A stretch of DNA of 64,000 nt from Capsicum annuum (Eukaryota; Streptophyta; Magnoliopsida; Solanales; Solanaceae): NCBI RefSeq assembly GCF_002878395.1, contig NC_061116.1, positions 117,887,125 to 117,951,124 of the forward strand. The letters run 5' to 3'. The notes below the pieces were generated by a model. It was not told the origin of the DNA. It worked only from the letters and a program-made list of their open reading frames with translations, and ran no database searches. Shown piece after piece: positions 35,505 through 47,120 of this stretch. The position numbers and the translations under genes were made by a program. The stretch's first letter is position 1; each line of letters begins with the position of its first letter.

Positions 35505-38099
35505 TGTAATGCCCCGAATCTAGTACCCGGAACGCTACACGGTGCTCATGACCTCGAAGGACCACAAACTAACCCATGACTGATATCTGTACCTGAGCAC
35601 TGCATAATATATTGTATAAATTTGGAATAAAAGGCTGAAAGGCCATAAGGTTCAAAAATATGATAAAACATAACATCTGAATAATACGTATCATAATATC
35701 AAAACTGAAATAACTGTCTGAACATGCTATAGTATGGAAGCCTCTAAACTATCTAAAAACTGTGGAGTTGATGGGACATGTCCCCAACTAACTCCGGACT
35801 ACTGAAATAATAAAGAAATAAAATAATCATGTTATTCTCGAATGATGAGGACTCACTGCTAGTCTGGTTGCTGAACATTTGATCTACTAAGGATGCTTTG
35901 GAGCTTGTACTTCTGAACCTATGCTATAAAATACCATGGCACAAATGCATCAGTACGATTGAATATACTGGTATGCAAATGAGGTAGGCTGAATGCAAGG
36001 ATTTATATGCATGAACAATACTGACTAACTAAGTAACATGAACATAAAAATACATGTATGAATATGTGAACTGTAACTGAGATTATGACATTACTGAATC
36101 CGAATACTCATAACATAAGTTTCATATAACTGATATACTATTATTTGAATGACTGTGTCTGACAGTTCTGTTTCTGATGGAACTAGCTGAGTTACGTACT
36201 GAATTGGGTGGCTGTATCTGACAGTCCTGAATTATGTAGAACTATCTGAGTTCTATTACTGAGACAGAGATTGAGACTTTGGAAAGTAGTCATTTAACCA
36301 ATATGCCCCTAATAAGCTATTATAGCTGAGTTGGAGTCCAATCTGTAACCCCAATTAGAAGGGTGTCAATACCGTGCCACTGATAAGGACAAGCTGTGAG
36401 TGACCCTCATCTAATAGGTACTTTAATGAGAACGGCGGGACCCTCATCTAACAGGTTAAGCCACCTTATCTACCCTCATCTAGCAAATTTGATGTCTCAA
36501 CCTACGCTGGCTACATAGTTTTGGAGCACAAGGATTGCTTCTAAGAATCACATCCTCTAATAACAGGTGAGTTCCCATCCTTGGGCTCACTCGGTGCTGA
36601 ATCCTACTCCCATCTGAATAGACACTGAATATGATTAACTGAATTGAACTGGACTACGTTCATTGAGTTTCGTTAACTGATGGAATATTACTGAGATCTA
36701 ACAACTGATTGAGATTACTGAAATTACTGAGTTTTCCTGAGTTGTGTGACTGACTGAATTCTACTGATCATGGCATGATTAAGATTATCATGAAACTGAC
36801 ACAGCTCGAAGCACACAACTAAATTATCGGGTACAAGTATCCTCAAGACTCGATATCATGAAACTGACAAGACATGATATTTCTTGACGCATGACCATAA
36901 TCAACAATTCATAGTACAATCATTGGGGATTTTCATGAAGTATTCGCATGCTATAAGCTTACACATGAATAGGAATGCATGTAAACATATCGTAATTTCA
37001 TAAGCCTAATCTCATGAGCATTATGTTAATCCATTACAAAGCATAACATTAACGTGGGAGTCATATCGAACATAAGGGAGAAACATGAATTCATCAATTT
37101 TGGTCACAAATGAGTCATAAGGCATAATTCCTATTCTCTTAGGCATTTTATCAAACACCTTGCATATCTTTAGGCTTAGGCATGAATATTAAAATAATAC
37201 ATCATGACAACATTTTACACTTTCAATGCAAGAACTTCAATCACATGCTAACATATTTTCATGATAGTCCTTAAAGACTTCAACTTGGAAATCAAACAGC
37301 AACATAAGCATGGATATAATTCAATTCATACCATGGAATACAAAGTTTATATTTCAAATAGGATTTCTTGAGCTTCATGGGTGAAAGGAACACATGAACC
37401 AATACTTGACCTACCTGGGTAGATGATTTCTTGAAGATTGGTGGAGAAAAGCTTGAATTCTTGACTTGGGATTAGACACCTAGGGTTTTTTGTTCTTAGG
37501 GATTGATATTTGAGAGAAACCCTGATTTGGTGTTATAGATGAATAAAGAAGTTATGAGCTCTGGTATGGTATAATTAGGGATCAAAGCAGGTGAAAAAAG
37601 ACCCAAATACCCTTTCAAAAATGGCTTAAAATCGCTGATCGAAAGTGGCGACGGTTTGGACGACGGTCCGTCGCTGGCTCGATGGTCCGTCGGTCCATCC
37701 CGTCATACTTGGCCAGAACCTGAACTTTCTGCCTTGTCTGCAACGGTTTGGGTGACGGTCCGTCGCTAGCTCGATGATCTATCGATCCTGACTGTCGCAC
37801 TTGGCTAGAAGATGGGTTCACTGCCTTAGTCACAACGGCTTGGGCGACGGTCCGTCGCTAGCTCGATGGCCCGTCACTTCTGGGCAGTTCCGACAATTCT
37901 TTGTAAAACGCCCATAACTTTTTACTCCAATATCGGATTTGGACAAAATTGGTATCGTTGGAAAGCTAATTCAATTTCCCACATGATAAAAAGTCAAAAT
38001 TGGAGAAATTCTATCTAATTTAAACATTAATAATTTAGAAAATCATCACTAACTCTTCTGGAGACTAGATATAACTTAAAGAAAGTTCGGGTAATTACA
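35505..38099 (-). mobile_element. solo LTR, Ty3/gypsy type, minus orientation
   Basis: A 2595 bp LTR has exact TTAAA duplications and termini TGTAATGCCCCGAA and TTCGGGTAATTACA. Minus orientation is inferred because the block with cgatattggagtaaaaagtt (minus strand, about 37925-37945) and the near-palindrome GGGACATGTCCCC (35773-35785) occur in the same order as in 15001-17418 when read in reverse. It holds several copies of an acggtccgtcgc-like motif (37655-37880). The open frame at 37615-37833 is inside that motif cluster and is not a gene. Confidence 0.88.
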
Positions 38100-38381
38100 T
38101 TAAATTCTTTTTTTTTTTTGGTTAATCAACCAAGTTTCTTTTTAGTTATGCTAATTGAATATTTTTATTATAATATCGATAATGCTCGTATTATTATAAT
38201 AATTTACTACTCAAAGATTCATATTTATGAAAAAAAATTACTGTCGTCATGATTTTGGCTTTGCCAATTTTTCTTATAACTAATTTTTTTTGGATGATTG
38301 AAGAGAAAAAATGATAAAAGTTAAGAAATTCAGAAAAGGGAGAAATAGTAAATTTTTTAAAATGATAGGGTGTATCTATTA

Positions 38382-38629
38382 CTTCCTCCGTTTTAAAAAG
38401 AATGACCTAGTTTGATTTGGCATGAAGTTTAAGGAAATAAGATGACTTTTGAATCTTGTGCTCTTAAATTAAAGATATGTGAAATGTACCAAAATGTCCT
38501 TCAATCTTGTGGTCTTAAACATGTCACATGAAAAGTTAAAATTTAAAAGTTGCTAAAAAGGAAAAGGGGTCATTCTTTTTAAAACGGACTAAAAAGGAAA
38601 GTAGGTCATTCTTTTTTAAATGGAGGGAG
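38382..38629. mobile_element. Stowaway-type MITE
   Basis: A 248 bp element flanked by TA has inverted ends cttcctccgttttaaaaaga and, inverted, ctccctccatttaaaaaaga. This is the Tc1/mariner-related Stowaway pattern. It has no coding capacity. Confidence 0.85.
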
Positions 38630-38756
38630 TAATTTTTTTAACCATAGAGTATTTTTTTCTAGTTACATCATGGTTAGGGAAAAAAGTAAGAAGAGAGAGA
38701 ATTTTTTAAAATATATATTTATGGATAAAATAATTTTGTAGTTATAATTATGAGAT

Positions 38757-39208
38757 TGTTAGAATTATTTATTTAATCTGGACTTAACTTTAACTTTTTA
38801 TTACATTAAAGTAAAACGGGCTGATGTTATTAGTTGGTGGACAAGACACAGGCTGTGTATTCATGCGGATTCCATATGGGCCTGTATCCATTTCAGTTTA
38901 TTGGTGTGGGCTGGCAATAGTATAAGTATGTAGTAGACCTATAAGCCCATAATGGGGGTGCACTAGGTTAAGACTTTTAAGCCTATAAATATAAGGTTAG
39001 GTCCCCTCTCCTGACTTTAATATAAGACATATTCCCATAAGCTATCAGCCATCATAAGCAGAGGAGAGGAAGACTCAACCTTGTTCATCTTCGGTTACGT
39101 GATACAAAGGCGAACAAAGGTATGCACTTTTCCTCTCGCATATTCCGCTACTTTATAGGTGTTCTTGATTTATGTGAACCTGTGGTATATTTCTCTATTG
39201 ATTTAACA
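38757..39208 (+). repeat. 5' LTR of the copia element
   Basis: This 452 bp LTR has a TATA-like cctataaatataagg at 38982-38996. It ends in ACA before the priming site at 39211-39222 (tggtatcagagc, exact). Confidence 0.92.
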
Positions 39209-39210
39209 CT

Positions 39211-39222
39211 TGGTATCAGAGC
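39211..39222 (+). other. primer-binding site, initiator Met-tRNA type
   Basis: tggtatcagagc matches the plant consensus exactly and lies two bases after the LTR. Confidence 0.92.
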
Positions 39223-39839
39223 TTTTCACATAGATCTTGAACCCTATTACTCAGTTCATGAGAAAAATAATTAAAAATAATTATCATGATGCACTCCATC
39301 TTAAACCTAAATTTGAAATGATTTTCCTTTTTTCTTTTCGCTGCTGACTTCGTTCTGATTTTTGCACACTACTTTATTCCATATTAAAAAGGTGGTACAT
39401 ATGATTAAGAGTCATCTGATGGCCAAATCAATTGGATTTAGGAAAGCGGATGAAACCAAATCAATTGAATTTGTTATTTACAAATTGTGACGTGTTTTTG
39501 GGTCCTAGGGGTTATTGTTGTAGGTAATGGAACAGTTGTTTTCGTTCAATGTGAAAATTAATCAACGAAGTGCTGTTAGTTTAAAATAAAATTATCTAGA
39601 GCTGTAATTACAAAAAATTGATGGTCTTCATTGACAAAGTTTTTCGCTGCTTTATACCTTGTCAAAAGTAAATAAATATGTTTTAAAGTATATTGGTAGT
39701 ATTTGTAAATTAAATTATTTCAGAATCTTTTCACTATCTTAAAAGGAAAAACCGTACTTTAAAAGACATGATGAGAAGTATTAAAAGACATGATGAGAAG
39801 TATAATGAGTTGATCTAATTTACCTGAGATCCTCTGGGG

Positions 39840-40970
39840 TGAAGCTATTAAAATATCCATGTGCATTCTTAATTATTTCCCTTTCAAATCAGTCCATAAA
39901 ACCCATTTTGAGTTGTGGGCCAATAAAAAATTCAGTTTCAATTATTTTCGAGTTTGGGAATATCCTGCGGAGGTGAAGATATATAATTAAACCTAGAACC
40001 TCGCGTTATGTTTTCATTGGTTATCCAACTCATTCTAAAGGATGCAGGTTCTACTATCCTACAGGGAGAACCCGAATAGTTAAATCTTAAAATACAAAAT
40101 TTCTTGTATGTGTGACTATCCTAAACTCTGTGGACATAAATTTATCGATTAAACATGCATTTAAGGTATTTAATTTCATACGTCAGATAAGTTTTGAAAT
40201 TGTTGAAGAGCATGCATTGTAAGCCCCGTTTTATGATGAAATCTTATATAAACTATGAGGTTGTTTTTCCTAAACTTGAATTATTTTTATGTGTATATGT
40301 GTTATTAGTTTGAAAAGTTATATTAGTGCATTATTTGTGTAATTACCTCTCTTGTTATGAAACCCATTGTCCTAACAATGTTACGGATTGTTATTGTTTT
40401 ATGAACGAATGAGAGGAGTTTTTCTTGATTTACAAATGCTTATGTTTCCTAATAAAGAATTTGCATGTGATTGATGAAAGAGATGGCCACCCTATGATAA
40501 AGTATTGAAAAGGGAGTAGTTTGCATAAGTTTTCATGTGTTTTGAAACAAGAACTCCCTCATGTGATGTTTAAATATTTTGGGTGGTCATTAATATGCTT
40601 TTGAATAAAAAGGGCTATGAATATGATGTGGTATGAATTGAATAACTTGCAAGTTTGGGTATGAAATGAATGACTTAAATTTGGGAGTGTTGCATGAAAC
40701 TAAGCATTTATTAAATAAAGTGTTTGATATGAAAGATCTAGGAGAGGCATTATTTGTTCTGGGCATTTGGGGCTTTCACAAAAGGACTATATTGATCGTA
40801 TTTTGAAAAGATTTCAGATGAAAAATTGTAAGCCCGGAGATGTCCCTATGGTAAAAGGTGATAAGTTAATCTTAGATTTGTGTCTCAAAAATGAACTTGA
40901 AAAAGATTCTATGAAAGATATGCCTTATCCAAGTATTTTTCCACTGCATTTCCTGTTTACAAAGTGTTAG
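39840..40970 (+). pseudogene. copia integrase end and reverse transcriptase fragment, misplaced
   Basis: The first part reads, across frames, FELWANKKFS, YPAEVKIYN, then FIGYPTHSKGCRFYYPTGRT (about 40013-40072), which is the C-terminal end of copia integrase. A degraded stretch follows. Then GLSQKDYIDRILKRFQMKNC (40770-40829) and MVKGDKLILD are a late part of copia reverse transcriptase. These lie upstream of gag, which is abnormal. They probably came from a second, nested or recombined copia copy. Confidence 0.75.
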
Positions 40971-41671
40971 TTGTTTTTTTATATTGGCTGAAGTAAAATC
41001 GACTAAACTAAAGCCTTCTTAAGAATGTGTTCTAGCGGCTATGTTATTAAAGATTCATTCATTTATTTAGTTCCATATACTTGATTAAATAATATAAAAA
41101 GTTATTTATTTTATGAAATTTAAGCCATTGTTTATAAAAAAAATATCGAATTGTTATTTATTTATTTATTCTATTTGAATTTGATTTCATTTGAATTGTA
41201 ACTAAATCAGATCTATAATATTTTCAATTAGGTGGTTACTTACCGTGTCACGTGAACAAATTAAGTCATGGCATGTTGAATCTCTAAAATTGAATTTGTT
41301 CTGTAAATTAAGGTTAATAGTGTACACCAAAGTGACCTATTTGCATTGTTTTATGAGACTTGTTTAATTCATTTCGAGGGATATCACTAAGTTTGAACAT
41401 ACAATGATCTTCCCAAAGGAGATTTATTGTGTGTTTTAAATTAGTATTGTGATGAGCCCCATTATGTGAAAATATTTTGATTTTAGTAAATTTATCTGCC
41501 CAAAGGGGATAGGTTTCTGATATTGAAAATATTTTCTTGCCCTACCCAAGGGGGCTACTTGTTGATGTTGTGGGACTCATCATTGTGATAAGATTATTAT
41601 TCTTATGCCTTGCTATTTTGATAAATTCATTTATGTTATTTTGTGAAAAGTTATCATTTATTTGAACAATA

Positions 41672-42470
41672 ACAATGTTGAAGCTATGGTTTTGTCGGGC
41701 TCTAACTTCAAGCGATGAAAATAAGATCTTGAATTTGCTTTGGGCATGGCTGACATAGATCAAGCCTTGCGTGAGGATGAGCCTCCAGCTCTCACTGATT
41801 CTAGTACAGTTGTTGAAAAAGAATTTAATGCTAATTGGGAGAGAGCTAATAGGCTATGCATTCTTGCCTTTAGGAGGTCGATTGGTGAGCACCTCAAAAG
41901 TGGTTTACCTGAAATTACCAATGTCAAAAAAGTTTCTTGCCCAAGTGGAAGAAATGTATCTTATATCCAATTAGTTTGAGACTGAAAATCTAATGAATAA
42001 ATTTACAGAGACGAGGTATGACTTTACTGGGGTGTTATAGATTATATACTTAAGATGGTCCACATTCAATCCAAACTGAAAACTCTTGAAATAACTTTCC
42101 CTGATATTTACATTATTCACTCTGCTCTTAACTCTTTGCCTGCTGAGTTTAGCTAAATAAAAACTGTATGTAATACTCAGGATGAATCTTGGTCAATCAA
42201 TGATCTCATCTCCAAATGTGTTGTTAAAGAGAGAAAAATTAAAAGAGAGAAGGGTGAGGTTGCCATGTTAGCTTCTCATGATTCCAAAGCAAGCTCCTGC
42301 AAGGGACCTAGGAAGTTTGAAGGATCTAATAATCATACTTTTAAGAAGGAGTCAAAAGAAGGTAATCATCTAGCTACTATTTATTTTGAGTCACACTTTG
42401 TAGATGTCCCCATTAATTCTTGGTGGTTTGATGGTGAGCTATTTCTCATGTTGCCATTTCCTTGCAGGGA
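41672..42470 (+). pseudogene. copia gag, broken
   Basis: The frame reads LSGSNFKR, stops, then DLEFALGMADIDQALREDEP and ALTDSSTVVEKEFNANWERA (41740-41829), then NRLCILAFRRSIGEHLKSGL, and after a frameshift near 41928 FLAQVEEMYLIS. This is the classic copia gag-type domain. A later part, KKESKEGNHLAT, corresponds to the place where relatives have a zinc knuckle, but no cysteines in the right spacing are left. Confidence 0.85.
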
Positions 42471-43215
42471 TTCAAAACAAAGGGAACCCAAAGGAAACGG
42501 AGTCAAGAATTAGAGTCGCCGTAGATGTCCAAGTTGAAGTAGAGTTCATAGGAACTGTAGTTTTAGACTTAGAAACTGGTTATAAGCTTATTCTTGAAAA
42601 CACTCTTTATATACCATCTTTTATACAAAATTTGATTTTATTCCAATTTTAGACAAATTTGATTATGGTTTTAATTCTCTTAAAGTTAATTTGCTTTTGA
42701 ACTCTCAGGTTGTTGGTCATGAAATCCTATCTGATGGTTTGTTTAAAATTTTCTTAACTTCTGATTTTGAATACAACTCTTTTAATTCTAAAATTATTGG
42801 GTCTAAACGACCAATTTTAAACTAAAAATAGACATGTTGTGGCGTAGGCGTTTAGGTCATATCTCTAAAGATAGAGTTGATAAATTGGCTAAGTCTAATA
42901 TTTTACCTCCTCTTGATTTTGGGGACATAGAAATATGTATTGATCGCATTAGAAGAAAGTTGACAAAAAAAAGGATGCTACTCATAGTTCTAATTTATTG
43001 GAGATCATTCACACAGACATAAGTGGTCTGTATTCTACTAAGTTATTTTATCATCTTCGTTGATGACTTTCCTTGTATGGTTATGTTTTTCTTATTAGAG
43101 AAAAATCAGATTCTCTTGAAATGTTCAAAGTGCTTAAAACTGAAGTAGAGAAACAACTGAAAAAGGTCATTAAGATAGTGAGGTCTGATCATGGGGGTGA
43201 GTACTTTGGTAAATA
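42404..43215 (+). pseudogene. copia protease remnant and integrase
   Basis: SHFVDVPINSWWFDG (about 42392-42436) marks the protease. The usual D-S-G has lost the serine codon and the frame shifts. Further on come VEFIGTVVLDLETGYKLILE and a GAG-pre-integrase motif MLWRRRLGHISKDRVDKLAK (42834-42893) with its zinc-binding histidine, then SNILPPLDFGDIEICID. The integrase core is partial: FVDDFS-like, GYVFLIREKSDSLEMF, and KIVRSDHGGEYFGK (about 43174-43215) with the second catalytic Asp. The last catalytic Glu region is absent because the sequence jumps on to reverse transcriptase. Confidence 0.8.
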
Positions 43216-43329
43216 AGCTGAGACTGGGCAACGAATGAGAGCCTTTGATCTTGCGCTACATCAGATGGATGTAAATACATGCAACAACCCTAAGGTTTTG
43301 TTGGTAAAGGCAGTGAGCATCTTATGTGT

Positions 43330-43500
43330 AAGTTGAAGAAAATCTATCTATGGCTTGAAGCAAACTTCTTAACAATGGTACTTGAAGTTCGAGGAAATTA
43401 ACACAACTATGAGGTTTGTGGAGAACAACATTGATCATTACATCTATCTCAAGATCAGTGGGAGTAAGTTCATCATTCACTCTTTAATAGTGTTTTATTA
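43330..43500 (+). pseudogene. copia reverse transcriptase fragment joined to integrase
   Basis: SIYGLKQTS, stop, QWYLKFEEINTTMRFVENNI and YIYLKISGSKFIIHSLIVFY form the middle of copia reverse transcriptase. The integrase C-terminus and the front of this domain are deleted. The Y-V-D-D active site that should follow FIxLxLYVDD is replaced by VFYYIKAF, so the catalytic pair is lost. Confidence 0.8.
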
Positions 43501-43777
43501 TATTAAGGCTTTTTGCCTTACGTGTTGGCTATGTCTCATATTGATAAGATCATATTATTGTTTTATTGGATCTTTCTTTTGGAGACATATATGGTATATC
43601 ATTCTACCTTGTGAATTGGTTGTTGCACCATGTAATATGTTGCACATGTTGAACCATGAAAATCAAGATTTTCTGGTGTAACACATGTTGTTTTAGTGCT
43701 CACACATGTTGTAATAGAAAATCGCGGTGACGATTTTTTTTATGGTACGCATGTTGATTTTAAGCGTAATATTGATA

Positions 43778-43861
43778 TGAAAAATCATTTGAAGGATTAA
43801 CAATGAAATAGTCTCGATTTGAAAAATCATTTGAAGGATTAACAATGAAATAGTCTCGATT
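43778..43861 (+). repeat. 42 bp perfect tandem duplication
   Basis: The segment starting tgaaaaatcatttgaaggat and ending atagtctcgatt occurs twice in a row without change, so the duplication is recent compared with the decay of the surrounding element. Confidence 0.92.
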
Positions 43862-44140
43862 TGGAGTTCATGTTGGCTATTTCTTGCTACACTACCATAT
43901 CATTTGGTTTATGTCTACAAAACTTTAATGTTTGTAATTGTGGGGTAGTCTTGTGTCGTTGGTTGATGCAAGTACTGTTGCAGTTTAACAGTGATGTTTT
44001 GCTTGACTGAACTATGTTGGAGATGGCGTTCCACCATTAAAATGTTTATAGCCACTATCTATTCAGCCTAAGAGTCATTTTTATAAAAATAAGTTTTTCA
44101 AAACTTTTCTTTAAAAGTTAACGTTGTCCAAGTGGGAGAA

Positions 44141-44592
44141 TGTTAGAATTATTTATTTTATGTGGACTTAACATTAACTTTTTTATTACGTTAAAGTAAA
44201 ACGGGATGATGTTATTCGTTGGTGGACAAGACACAGAGAGTCTATTCATGTGGATTCCATATGGGCCTGCATCCATTTCATGTTATTGGTGTGGGCTAAC
44301 AATAGTATAGACCTGTAGTAGACCTGTGAGTCCATAATGGGGGTGCACTAGGTTAAGGCTTTTAAGCCTATAAATATAAGGCTAGGTTCCCTTTCCTGGC
44401 TTTAACATAAGACGTATTCCCATAAGTTGCTAGCCGTCATAAGCAAAGGAGAGGAAGACTCAGCCTTGTTCGTCTTCGATTACGTGATACAATGACGGAC
44501 AAAGGTACGCATCTTTCGTCTCGCGTATTCCGCTATTTATAGGCGTTCTTGGTTTATGTGAATCTGTGGTATGTTTCTCTGTTGATTTAACA
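44141..44592 (+). repeat. 3' LTR of the copia element
   Basis: This 452 bp LTR starts TGTTAGAATT and ends TTTAACA. A TATA-like box lies at about 44366-44380. The open frame on the opposite strand (44460-44642) overlaps the LTR and is not a gene. Confidence 0.92.
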
Positions 44593-45940
44593 GGAATTAC
44601 TAAAAATTTTGGAAGCAAATATATAAAATATTTATTAGTCAAATCTTAACCAATATTTATTAGTCAAATCTTAACCATTCATTTTAACTCATGTCATGTG
44701 TCTCTCATCCAAGTAGGAAATTGGAAAAAATGGAGAGAATGAAAATGGAGTGTAGCTCAATCCTAATTTTCAATGTAATAAATTGAAGTGTATTTGTTTC
44801 TGATAAAGAGATTTGTATGGGTTTGTTTGTCTTAAATCAACTCATATATAAGAATGACACGAAAAACACATAGGCGAATAGTGTTTTCTTTGTTGTACAA
44901 ATAAATCCTTTTTTTAGCAGTCAAAATGTCAAATGTGCAGCTAGATATTGACGGGGATCAAGGAGCTTTGTCTTACTAAACCCATCTTGATCCAAAAAGA
45001 GCTTTTTCTTACTGTACAACTTATCTTGATCTGAACAAACTTTGTGTGGATATTGGGTCATAACCATCATTGAATAATTCCATTCAAATCCATTCACATT
45101 ACCACTAAATTGAAATCTCTATATCTGTCGCACTCTAAGTAACCTTTTTCTTAGTTATCATTATTGCTTTTATGTGGATGCTTGAACAAAATAATATAGC
45201 AAAATTATAACATCAAAGTCCAATGTTGAAAACTCTTTGTTGGATCAAATGCGAAACGAAAACAAACTTCCATTAGATTGCGACTTTTTAATTTGATCAC
45301 GAGGAGGGACATAAATTGCTGTCTAAGTTAAGCATCAGAAGGTGGAATAGTTTAGAATAAAGAGATACCCCTATTAGATAAGTGCTAGCCACGTTTTCAT
45401 TAGAGTCTCAAATAATTAATTAAATTAAATACAGTATAAAAGTCCACATGGTGGAAAGCTGAACAACATATCACTTTCCTATAATGTTCAATGATGGGTT
45501 ACAAAATAAATTAAATGCAGTCTAAAAGTCCATATGGTGGAAAGCTGAACAACATATCACTTTCCTATAATGTTCAATGATGGGTTACAAAATATCGTTT
45601 CCGATATAATATAATATTTAAATAGATATGTAACTACTGAATCTGGTGGCTCATAACATAATACTGATATGAAATCTCAATATAGTGTTTGATTGTAAAT
45701 TTATGTTTGATACAACTGATAAATATATTTGTTACACATCTTATTTAATATTATGTTCAAATGTCAATAAAAGCAAATTTCAAATCAAAACTACAAATTT
45801 ACGGTTCAAAATGCATGATTAAACAAGCCCTTAGCTTAATTTTGACAAGCAAAGTTACCATGTTGTTGTACGGGTAGATACTCAATTAAATATTCAAATG
45901 GTATACCAACATAGATTGTGAACTGTTGTAGCGGGATTGT
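44593..45940. other. intergenic DNA with dispersed and tandem repeats
   Basis: 44630-44755 is the inverted counterpart of 23175-23290. A motif tattagtcaaatcttaacca occurs twice (about 44635-44677). No gene is visible. Confidence 0.55.
45421..45592 (+). repeat. 86 bp tandem duplication
   Basis: Two copies (45421-45506 and 45507-45592) share taaattaaat, a block with catatcactttcctataatg, and gatgggttacaaaa. They differ at only a few bases. Confidence 0.9.
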
Positions 45941-46078
45941 GGACTGTTGTAGTGGTGAAACTGCTTCATTTTTAATCAGAGATCTTAGATTTAAGCTCTG
46001 AATATAGAGAAAATTTTATTGAAAACGTCACCCCTTAATGGGCACTAAGCGAGGAACCAGAAAGAAAGAAAAAAATAT
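45941..46078 (+). mobile_element. SINE-like sequence
   Basis: A tRNA-like head tagtggtgaaactgcttcat and box-B-like atttaagctctga are followed by a short body and an A-rich end. It resembles the sequence at 48726-48860, which supports a shared SINE family. The direct repeat attgtggactgttgtag just before it may be part of the insertion site. Ends are approximate. Confidence 0.5.
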
Positions 46079-46230
46079 TCTAGCGGTATGCCAGTTTCCA
46101 AGACACCGCCTCTAAGAAGTATTAGGTAGATTTGGAATTAGGAACACAATCATCTCAGTAAAGCTCCTGCATTACCTTACTAAATTTTGTTTGTTTGTAT
46201 TTGTAACAAGTGCATCAATCGATTTACCAA

Positions 46231-47120
46231 GGGAAAAGGTATGAATATATTCTGAATTTTGATAAATGGTATAAATATATTTTCTGTCATACTTTAGGTA
46301 TAAATATATTTTTGTCGTTAAAGAAAAGGTACGTATATATTCCTGAACTTTTATAAATATCATAGATATATCCTCTGTCATACTTTAGGTATAAATATAC
46401 CTTTGTCGTTAATGAAAAAGTACATATATATCCCTGAACTTTGATAAATGGTATAAGTATACCCTCCATCATACTTTAGATACAAGTATATTCTTGTCGT
46501 TAATGAAAAGGCATAAATATACACTTCTTACTAACAGCAGGACACGTGTCACAATCTTATTCATTTGCTCTTTTTAATTTAATTTATCCTTGCCCTACCT
46601 GAAAATAGTTCTAATTTAACCCACAAACCGATTCAAGTAATAGCCCAAACCCGACCCCATCTAATAGAACCTCTAAGACGCATCTCTATTCATGCATATT
46701 CATTTTCTCTTTCTCTTTCTCTTTCTTTTTTCTCTTTCTCTTTCTATTAGATCGGATTGGGTTTGAGTTATTATTTGAATCGGGTTATGAGTTAAATTAG
46801 AATTATTTTGAGGTGGGGTTGTAATAAATTAAATTTAAAAAGGTTAATAAACAGGATTGTGACATGTGTCCTGTCATTAGTCAGAAGGGTATATATGTAC
46901 CTTTTCATTAATACAAAGGTATATTTATACCTAAAGTATGTCAAAGAGTATATTTATACCATTTATCAAAGTTCAGGGTATATATATACCTTTTCATTAA
47001 CGACAAGGATATATTTATACGTAAAGTATGAACAACAATGATATATTTATATATAAAGTATGACGGAGGATATATTAATACTATTTATCAAAATTTAGAA
47101 GTATATTCATACCTTTTCCG
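46231..47120. mobile_element. Mutator-like foldback element
   Basis: The 890 bp element is a long imperfect palindrome. Ends read gggaaaaggtatgaatata and, inverted, cggaaaaggtatgaatata. Each arm contains about three repeats of roughly 90 bp holding ggtataaatatatt-like and catactttaggtat-like motifs. The arms extend to near 46680 and from near 46745, leaving a pyrimidine-rich loop (46683-46745). A 9 bp flank ATTTACCAA (46222-46230) and ATTTACTAT (47121-47129) agree at seven positions, the duplication length usual for Mutator-like elements. The short frames in the arms are not genes. Confidence 0.75.
46683..46745 (+). repeat. CTTT/CTCTTT pyrimidine tract
   Basis: A run of ttctctttctctttctcttt type forms the loop of the foldback element. 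Confidence 0.85.

Larger units (their letters stand above)
38757..44592 (+). mobile_element. Ty1/copia element with rearranged interior
   Basis: LTRs of 452 bp each (38757-39208 and 44141-44592) begin TGTTAGAATT and end ACA. An exact Met-tRNA priming site and a purine tract agtgggagaa (44131-44140) agree with plus orientation. Inside, integrase and reverse transcriptase pieces (39840-40970) come before gag, protease, integrase and a second reverse transcriptase piece (41672-43500), instead of the normal single gag-protease-integrase-RT order. Flanking bases GAGAT and GGAAT do not form a convincing duplication. Many stops and frameshifts make it inactive. Confidence 0.85.

Noticed and set aside
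37615..37833. 72-codon minus-strand frame with ATDRRP-type repeats
   Set aside because: It translates the acggtccgtcgc motif cluster inside a solo LTR.
38752..44597. Target duplication for the copia element
   Set aside because: GAGAT and GGAAT agree at only three positions, so no duplication is claimed.
44460..44642. Minus-strand 60-codon frame
   Set aside because: It lies across the end of the copia 3' LTR and has no independent support.
46172..47041. Several 60-77 codon frames with repeated YIY motifs
   Set aside because: They are the translated repeats of the foldback arms.
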